Positions 58,454 to 64,000 of a stretch of 64,000 nucleotides of DNA are shown piece after piece. The notes beneath the pieces were generated by a model. It was not told the origin of the DNA. It ran no database searches and saw only the letters and a program-made list of their open reading frames with translations. The translations under genes and the position numbers were made by a program. Source of the stretch: Bacteroidota bacterium (GTDB lineage Bacteria > Bacteroidota > Ignavibacteria > UBA10030 > SZUA-254). Each line of letters starts with the position of its first letter. Position 1 is the first letter of the stretch. Location: positions 1-64,000 of the forward strand of contig DATDFQ010000019.1 in the NCBI GenBank assembly GCA_036522515.1, given 5' to 3'.

Positions 58454-61400
58454 TCACCGGCTCCCCCCTGCCGCCTGCTCTTCGCGGACGATCATCAGCT
58501 TCAGCGTTTTCTCACCAAGGTCGATTCCATTTGCGTCGCGCAGTTCGAGGTGCGCGAGGTAGAGTCCGCCTGCCGCCGGCAGGCCGTTTTCGTTGTTCAA
58601 ATCCCACGTCGCGAACTGGGAGTCGTCGTCCTTCCGTATCGTCCTCACGTGCACCCCCGCCAGGTTGAAGATGCGGATGACTGCGGCCCGGGGGAGATGA
58701 TTAAAGGTGACGAACCGCTGAAACCGGCTGAGCTCCCTGCTGTTCATGCCGTAGTACGGGTTCGGAAAAACGTTCACACGGTCGACTTCGCGCCTCGCCG
58801 CCGAAAGGTCGTTCGTCAGCACCGGTGAGGACTGGAAGATCTTTTCGTCGAGATCGCGGATCTCCTTGTACGCCTCGAAACGGACGATCGTCCCGGCCGG
58901 GGCGGGCACCCCGTCCCCGTCGACGTCGGCGAGGTAGGCCCGCCAGATCGAGCTGTAGATATTCCTCACAATACAATTCGACCAGATGTATGCTTTTGTC
59001 AGCGCCGAGTCGGACCGGAAGACGATATCGTCGTGGTAGGTCCCTCCCAGGGTGGCAAAGCTGTCAACCATGATCGTCACGGGATAGTAGGCCTTCACCG
59101 GAATGTCGTTGTACTCGAGGCCGGGAAATGGGACCGGCCGCCATACGCTGTCGGACCCGGTGTTGTTCATCGCGGTATAGAGCTGGCGGTAGGTGGTATC
59201 GCCCCCGTTGACGATGACATGCCAGGCCGTGAACGGGACCCTCACCCACCGCGAGCTGCGGGGCAGGCTGCCGACGAACACCGCCCAGCTCGAGTCGCCG
59301 GTGAACCGAAGCTCGACGTCGAGATCGAGCGCGCTTCCTCCCCGCAGGGTGTCGAGATCGGATGTCCCCGCCGCCACGACCATGTAGTTTTTCCCGGGGT
59401 TCGGAGTGTTGAAGACGAAGTTTCTCGCGGGTTGATAATGGGACTCCACTTCGAAGACCCCCTTCATCGCGAAGAGCGGGGAGGTCGCCTGCACGGTCAT
59501 CCCGCGGGTCTCGATTCTCGCGGGAATCGTGTCCAACCGCACGCGGTGAAGAAGCGTGTCGTTCAAGGTCGAGTCGATGAAATCGAATCTCGGCTTCTTG
59601 TCCAAAAACTCCTGTGTGTTGCGCGGGACATGGAACAGAATCTTGTAGGTATGGCCGTCCGGCCGGGTCGGATCCAGCCAGGCGACGTTGACGACGGCAT
59701 CGTTGATCCCCACATTGTTCCTGATACCGGGTATCAAATCCCCCGCGCGGTAGGGATAGACCGTGCCGGGATTCGGGCTGTGGGGTGTCGATGTGTGAAG
59801 GACGAGCGGCGACTCGATTCTCCGTTTCGAGATCGAGGGGTCGGGATTCTGCATCACGGCCGAGACGGCATAGTAGTATTGCTGGCCGTTCACGAGCGTT
59901 CCTCCCCGGAAGAGGTCGGATGTGACGGTGACGAAACGCGGGGAAGATACGACAAAAGCCGGTAGCTGCTTCGCGCTCCCGATTCCGGCTCCCGGCAGGG
60001 GGAGTTGATAGAGACGGTATGTCTCGAAGCGATATCCCTTCGAATTGTACGATTCGATCCTTCTCGTCTGCGCGGTATCCTTCTCCCAGTCGAGGATCAG
60101 CTTGTTTTCGAGTTCGACGATTCTCAGGGAAGGAACCGGAATCGGGTCCGGGCTTTCAAAATTGAGGTTGAACGCATCCTGCGCGGCATCGTCCGTCGCT
60201 TCAAGGGGGGTGATTCCGGAGCGGGCGTCTGTCCCCATCGCGCCCATCAGAGCGCTGACAACCTCCTGCGTGTCGCCGAGCGCCATGGAAGCGGGACCGG
60301 AGGAAATGACAAAACGGCGATCGCCCGCCTGATCGAACCGTCCGTCCACCCACCCTTCCTGCGTGAGCGGATCGCCCGGGAGCTGAAACGGAGTGCATTC
60401 CCCAGACGTGGGATCGATAAGGCATTGCGGCGGCGAGGTGAACGGAGCATACCCGCGGAGAATATTCCACCATCCCAGCGTCCCCGTGTACGAGCCGAGC
60501 AGGAAATCGACGGTGCTGGTGGTTCCGTTAAAATAGAAGAATGCCGCCGGAGGCAGATTCGCATACCCGGGGACACTCTTCAGGTCCCAGTGCGCCGAGG
60601 AACCAGGACGGACGACTCTCGGACCTGCGAGCAGATCGTAGCCTGCCACCGGGGGCACGAGCCCGAAGCCGGCATATTTCGAATCGACGTCGACAGAATT
60701 GTAGTCATAGCCCAGCCCCCGGGGGAGCGAACTCCCCGCGTAATCATCGACGTAGTCTCCGATGTCGGTGTCCGCCCACTTCGCAAGATAGAGGGAGTCG
60801 ATGCGGGCGTTCGCGGGGGTGGTCGCAGTTCCCTTGTAGATGAGCCGGCACCGCTGGTAGACGACATTCTTGAGATCATCGGCACTGGCGAATGCCCAGC
60901 AGGTGACCTGCATCTCCAACCCGATTGGCGGCGATCCGTACAAACGGCCTGTCGCTCCCGGGTCCAGATCGTTCGAGACGAACCAGAGTACCTGGTCGGC
61001 GTTCGCAAGGCCGGGTTCGTCGGACGTTGAATCGGCGCTCGCGTCAGGAGCGGGCTGGTACCCCGGGATTCCGTTTCGTTCATAGTAGGGCGCCCCCTTC
61101 TCCCATGGCCATTCGAGCCAATCCTTACGGTACTGGTCCCTCAATGTCTGGATCTGCTCGCCGGTCACGCGCGAGGGCGCCACGCCGTAGAACTCGGAAG
61201 CGTCCTCCTTCAGGTCGGCCGTCCCCCACTCGCGCCTGATCCGGTAAATCCGGACGTCCGGATTCTCGGGGTTTTCGGAGACGCCCGGCCTGACGATCCG
61301 GCCGGGAACCGTTCCGGAATTGTACGACTGGCCCCCCACGCGGAGCGCGGGAAACGAACCGTCGAAGACCTTCCCGCACCAGAGGAAGCCCGCAGCATAG

Positions 61401-61705
61401 ACGACGGTCCCGGTTCCACGGGGGAATGTGACACCCGCGGAGAAGTCATCCGGCCGGCGCTCCATCATGCCGTTATCGGTCGCCCACATCGAAACATTAT
61501 TGATATTCATCAGGCTTGAGCGCGGCGAGCCGAGCAGGCCCGAGCTCCGCCTCGGCGGAGAAGGCGGTTTCTTTCCGGGCGCGCCGGTTCTGGCAAGAGG
61601 GGGCGCAAGGAGAAGAGCCGCGAGGGCGAGCATCGGAAGCAGCGGCCGCACCGCTCCAATGCGGAAGCGTTCTCCCTGGAAAGGCTTTAATCCCCTGGGA
61701 TTCAA
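58454..61705 (-). CDS. Large exported protein with VFPNPYYG-type C-terminal domain, next to PorV
   Basis: A 1083-aa protein; the frame opens at a TTG, and an internal start before the hydrophobic segment LLPMLALAALLLAPPLA cannot be excluded. The body shows beta-rich segments with YYAVSAVMQNPDPS and GHTYKILFHVPRNT (fibronectin-like) but no family I can name. The C-terminus has VNVFPNPYYGMNSRELSRFQ, FNLAGVHVRTIRKDD and WDLNNENGLPAAGGLYLAHL, a FlgD-like Ig domain resembling the T9SS sorting domain but with PNPYYG in place of PNPFNP, ending LMIVREEQAAGGSR. In Ignavibacteria-type genomes such proteins often neighbour a PorV-like barrel, as here. It is probably secreted; whether by T9SS is unclear. 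Confidence 0.82.
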   Translation of the reverse strand: MNPRGLKPFQGERFRIGAVRPLLPMLALAALLLAPPLARTGAPGKKPPSPPRRSSGLLGSPRSSLMNINNVSMWATDNGMMERRPDDFSAGVTFPRGTGTVVYAAGFLWCGKVFDGSFPALRVGGQSYNSGTVPGRIVRPGVSENPENPDVRIYRIRREWGTADLKEDASEFYGVAPSRVTGEQIQTLRDQYRKDWLEWPWEKGAPYYERNGIPGYQPAPDASADSTSDEPGLANADQVLWFVSNDLDPGATGRLYGSPPIGLEMQVTCWAFASADDLKNVVYQRCRLIYKGTATTPANARIDSLYLAKWADTDIGDYVDDYAGSSLPRGLGYDYNSVDVDSKYAGFGLVPPVAGYDLLAGPRVVRPGSSAHWDLKSVPGYANLPPAAFFYFNGTTSTVDFLLGSYTGTLGWWNILRGYAPFTSPPQCLIDPTSGECTPFQLPGDPLTQEGWVDGRFDQAGDRRFVISSGPASMALGDTQEVVSALMGAMGTDARSGITPLEATDDAAQDAFNLNFESPDPIPVPSLRIVELENKLILDWEKDTAQTRRIESYNSKGYRFETYRLYQLPLPGAGIGSAKQLPAFVVSSPRFVTVTSDLFRGGTLVNGQQYYYAVSAVMQNPDPSISKRRIESPLVLHTSTPHSPNPGTVYPYRAGDLIPGIRNNVGINDAVVNVAWLDPTRPDGHTYKILFHVPRNTQEFLDKKPRFDFIDSTLNDTLLHRVRLDTIPARIETRGMTVQATSPLFAMKGVFEVESHYQPARNFVFNTPNPGKNYMVVAAGTSDLDTLRGGSALDLDVELRFTGDSSWAVFVGSLPRSSRWVRVPFTAWHVIVNGGDTTYRQLYTAMNNTGSDSVWRPVPFPGLEYNDIPVKAYYPVTIMVDSFATLGGTYHDDIVFRSDSALTKAYIWSNCIVRNIYSSIWRAYLADVDGDGVPAPAGTIVRFEAYKEIRDLDEKIFQSSPVLTNDLSAARREVDRVNVFPNPYYGMNSRELSRFQRFVTFNHLPRAAVIRIFNLAGVHVRTIRKDDDSQFATWDLNNENGLPAAGGLYLAHLELRDANGIDLGEKTLKLMIVREEQAAGGSR

Positions 61706-61758
61706 AGAGCTGGGAGGAAATTCACTGAAGAAAAGAGAGGGGAGTCCGGAATTAATTG

Positions 61759-64000
61759 TTATTTCAGTAACACCATTTTGATGGTACCCACGACGCGGCG
61801 GCCGTCGGTTTCGCCGCCGCCCACCTGCTCTGCGATCATCCGGGCGTAGTAGATCCCGCTCGGCACCTGCCCCGCCCGATCGCCCGCGGCATACCAGGAG
61901 ACCGAATAGACGCCCGGGAAGAAATCCGCATCCGCGAGCGTCGCGACCTCTCTGCCGAGCATATCGAAGACGGTAATCCGGATGTGCGCCGAATGCTCCG
62001 TGGAGAACCGGACGCGCGTCGACGGGTTGAACGGATTGGGATAGTTCTGGGATAAGACGAATCCGCGCGGGAGCCCCGGCATGATCGGCTTCACATCCAG
62101 GATCGGGAAGGCGCCGTAGAGAATCAGAATGAGCGAAGAAATGCTCGGATTCGAAACTGAAAGCGTCGAATCGATATCCATCCGTTTGTGGACGGCGAAT
62201 CCGCCGAATTCATCCATCACGACGAGGCTGTCGCAGATTCCCCGAATATATCCCGCAGGCCACGAGAACTGCATCGGGTACGACCCCGACCCTGGCTCGA
62301 ACCTCATTTTAAATGTGTCGATCTGCGTATAGGTACTGAAGGGGAGATAATTCACGCGGAGCCCTTCTCCGATCAGATAGGGCGCATGGAGGTCGACGAA
62401 CCTGATATCGAGCAGGCCGTTGTTCGTCATCGGGGGAAGTTCGTACTCGCCCAGAGTCGGATCGATCCCGTTCGTCGCCTGGGGACTGATGCCGAAGAAC
62501 GCCGTGTCCCTTCCGGGCCCGGTCTCGCCGATCGCGATGGGGATCGCCCAGTTCGCCGCGCCCACCCGGGTGGTCCGGAAATTGGCGGTGGGTGAAAACG
62601 GCCCCCAACCGACGGAATTCCTTGCCCTGACACGCCAGTTATACCGCGTGTACGAGGAGAGCATCCTGCCGAGGACCCAGCTGGTGTTCGTGAGGTCGGA
62701 ATCGTTCGAGAAAAAGTTTGTAAACAGGGCGTCCTTGGAGACCTGCAGTTGATAATTGACGGCGCCCGAAGGCTGGGTCCAGACGAACGTGGGCGTGACC
62801 GGCACATCCACCGCGCCGTCGCCGGGCTGGACGGGCGCCGGAGCCGAGGGCGGGGCGAGCGTCGAGAACGACCAGTACGCCGAGTAACCGCTCGACCCGG
62901 AATCGTTCCTCGCGCTCACGCGCCAGAAATAAGTGGTGCTGTTGAGCAGGGGGCCGACCTGTCTCTGAGATTGGACGAGCGTGGAGTCCTCGAATGCGAT
63001 CAGCAGGAATGTCGAGTCGTACGCCACCTGAAGCTTGAACGAATTCGCGCGGGAGCTCGTGTCCCAGATGAACACAATATTCGTGGGCAGGCCTCCCTGT
63101 CCGTTCGAGGGGCTGAGCAGAACCGGGACCGGCGGTTTGGTGATGGAGCTCGTCGTGAAGTTCCGGATCGACGAAACACCGGACCCGGAATCGTTTACGG
63201 AATAGACGCGCCAGAAATATGTCGTGTTGGCGGCGAGAGATCCCTCCTGCCGGCTCGTCTGGGTCACGGTGTCGCTCCGGAAGATCGTGCCGAACGAGAT
63301 ATCAAGAGCAAGCTGAACGACGTATTTTGACGGAGCGCAGAGGCCGCTCGTCGCCCAGCTCAGGAGCACCGACGTGGGCTGGTTCGTCGCAGCGTCCGGA
63401 GGCGCGAGGAGCGCGGGGGGCGCGGGCGCCTGCAGCGGCGAAGTGAAATTCAGGGCGGCCGAAAACGGGCTCGAACCGATTGTGTTCAATGCGCTGACGC
63501 GCCAGTAGTACTTGGTGCACGCCAGGAGCGGCCCGACCGTCCTGAACGTATCGGTCAGGGACGAGTCGTCCACGATCGGGGCCGTGAAGGCCTGGTTGAC
63601 GTCCACCTGGACGCGGTACTTGGTCGGATTGTTGAGGGATGAGCTCCAGACCAGCTGCGGGCTAAACGTTGAGACCGTACTGCCGGTCAAGGGGGAGCGC
63701 AGGACGGGGACACTCGGTGGCAGGAGCGCCGTGGTGAACTTTCGAGTCGCGGTGTACGCGCTTCCGAATGATGGATTCTGCGCCAGCACCCTCCAGTAGT
63801 AGTCGGTCAGACCGAGAAGGTTATTGAGAACGACCGTGGTGTCGGTAACGGTCGTGTTCAGGACGAGCTGGCCGAAGAGCGAATCGCGCGCGACCTGCAC
63901 GCGGTAATCGATACTGCAGTCGTCCCTCCCCGTCCATATCAAACGCGCGTTCGCGGGGACGTCCGTCTGACCGTCGGCGTACTGCACGATCACCGGGACC
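61759..64000 (-). CDS. Fibronectin type III repeat protein with T9SS sorting domain (partial, 5' end outside window)
   Basis: At least 747 codons; the frame is open to the window edge, and the first possible start (GTG 63993) falls inside a repeat, so the gene continues upstream. Five FN3-like repeats of about 100 aa are visible with P(V/A)PVLLSPSNGQGGLPTNIV, (Y/F)xLQVAxDxxF and TTYFWRVSA patterns; the edge cuts a further one. A module FFGISPQATNGIDPTLGEYE followed by LPPMTNNGLLDIRF resembles the partner module of the WNL proteins. The sorting domain has QNYPNPFNPSTRVRFST and ends KMVLLK. It is likely a secreted or surface adhesion-type protein, 53 bp upstream of the VFPNPYYG gene and probably in one operon with the PorV-like gene. 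Confidence 0.87.
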   Translation of the reverse strand, partial: VPVIVQYADGQTDVPANARLIWTGRDDCSIDYRVQVARDSLFGQLVLNTTVTDTTVVLNNLLGLTDYYWRVLAQNPSFGSAYTATRKFTTALLPPSVPVLRSPLTGSTVSTFSPQLVWSSSLNNPTKYRVQVDVNQAFTAPIVDDSSLTDTFRTVGPLLACTKYYWRVSALNTIGSSPFSAALNFTSPLQAPAPPALLAPPDAATNQPTSVLLSWATSGLCAPSKYVVQLALDISFGTIFRSDTVTQTSRQEGSLAANTTYFWRVYSVNDSGSGVSSIRNFTTSSITKPPVPVLLSPSNGQGGLPTNIVFIWDTSSRANSFKLQVAYDSTFLLIAFEDSTLVQSQRQVGPLLNSTTYFWRVSARNDSGSSGYSAYWSFSTLAPPSAPAPVQPGDGAVDVPVTPTFVWTQPSGAVNYQLQVSKDALFTNFFSNDSDLTNTSWVLGRMLSSYTRYNWRVRARNSVGWGPFSPTANFRTTRVGAANWAIPIAIGETGPGRDTAFFGISPQATNGIDPTLGEYELPPMTNNGLLDIRFVDLHAPYLIGEGLRVNYLPFSTYTQIDTFKMRFEPGSGSYPMQFSWPAGYIRGICDSLVVMDEFGGFAVHKRMDIDSTLSVSNPSISSLILILYGAFPILDVKPIMPGLPRGFVLSQNYPNPFNPSTRVRFSTEHSAHIRITVFDMLGREVATLADADFFPGVYSVSWYAAGDRAGQVPSGIYYARMIAEQVGGGETDGRRVVGTIKMVLLK

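Overview
The window comes from a Gram-negative bacterium of the Bacteroidota/Chlorobi (FCB) superphylum. It is most like a high-GC Ignavibacteria-type lineage or a neighbouring candidate phylum. The evidence is a lipid A acyltransferase and a heptosyltransferase (LPS), a GWxTD-domain protein, a PorV/PorQ-type outer-membrane protein, and about a dozen long secreted proteins that end in the 'NYPNPFNP' type IX secretion (T9SS) sorting domain. Unlike typical Bacteroidota, many genes have clear Shine-Dalgarno sites, and three intergenic regions hold TTGACA-like / TATCTT-like promoters with 17-bp spacing. All 22 genes I support lie on the minus strand, so transcription runs from 64000 towards 1.

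Layout from high to low coordinates (order of transcription). 57.4-64 kb: a partial fibronectin-III-repeat T9SS protein, a 1083-aa secreted protein with a 'VFPNPYYG' C-terminal domain, and a PorV/PorQ-like barrel, closely spaced. 51.8-57.1 kb: two T9SS cargo proteins. 47.2-51.5 kb: a compact chaperone-usher-like locus (DUF4402 pilin-like subunit, periplasmic chaperone, outer-membrane usher), which is the least expected system here. 42.5-47.0 kb: two tandem YCF48/BNR-repeat proteins. 16.4-42.1 kb: seven T9SS-type proteins (lamin-tail/OB-fold, phospholipase D, carboxypeptidase-regulatory, sortilin-like BNR, beta-propeller), one of which has lost its sorting domain. 3.5-15.6 kb: one 4024-aa repeat adhesin-like protein with a long leader. 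1-3.2 kb: GWxTD protein, LpxL-type acyltransferase and a GT9 heptosyltransferase with overlapping ends.

The unifying theme is the cell surface: LPS assembly, a possible chaperone-usher fibre, a T9SS-associated barrel, and a large one-direction array of T9SS cargos. The cargos carry two recurrent C-terminal architectures. One is a long module beginning 'YR(T/S)F' and containing an 'NN..LALKLNI' block. The other is a 'GWN(L/I)..GYW(V/L)K' doublet followed by a second module. Neither matches a domain I can name with certainty. Intergenic DNA is rich in short inverted-repeat families (GTCATCCTGAGC..., GCAGGCTAAAGCCTGC..., GTTCCCACGC...), one of which doubles as an intrinsic terminator. I saw no tRNA, rRNA, CRISPR array, integrase or transposase.
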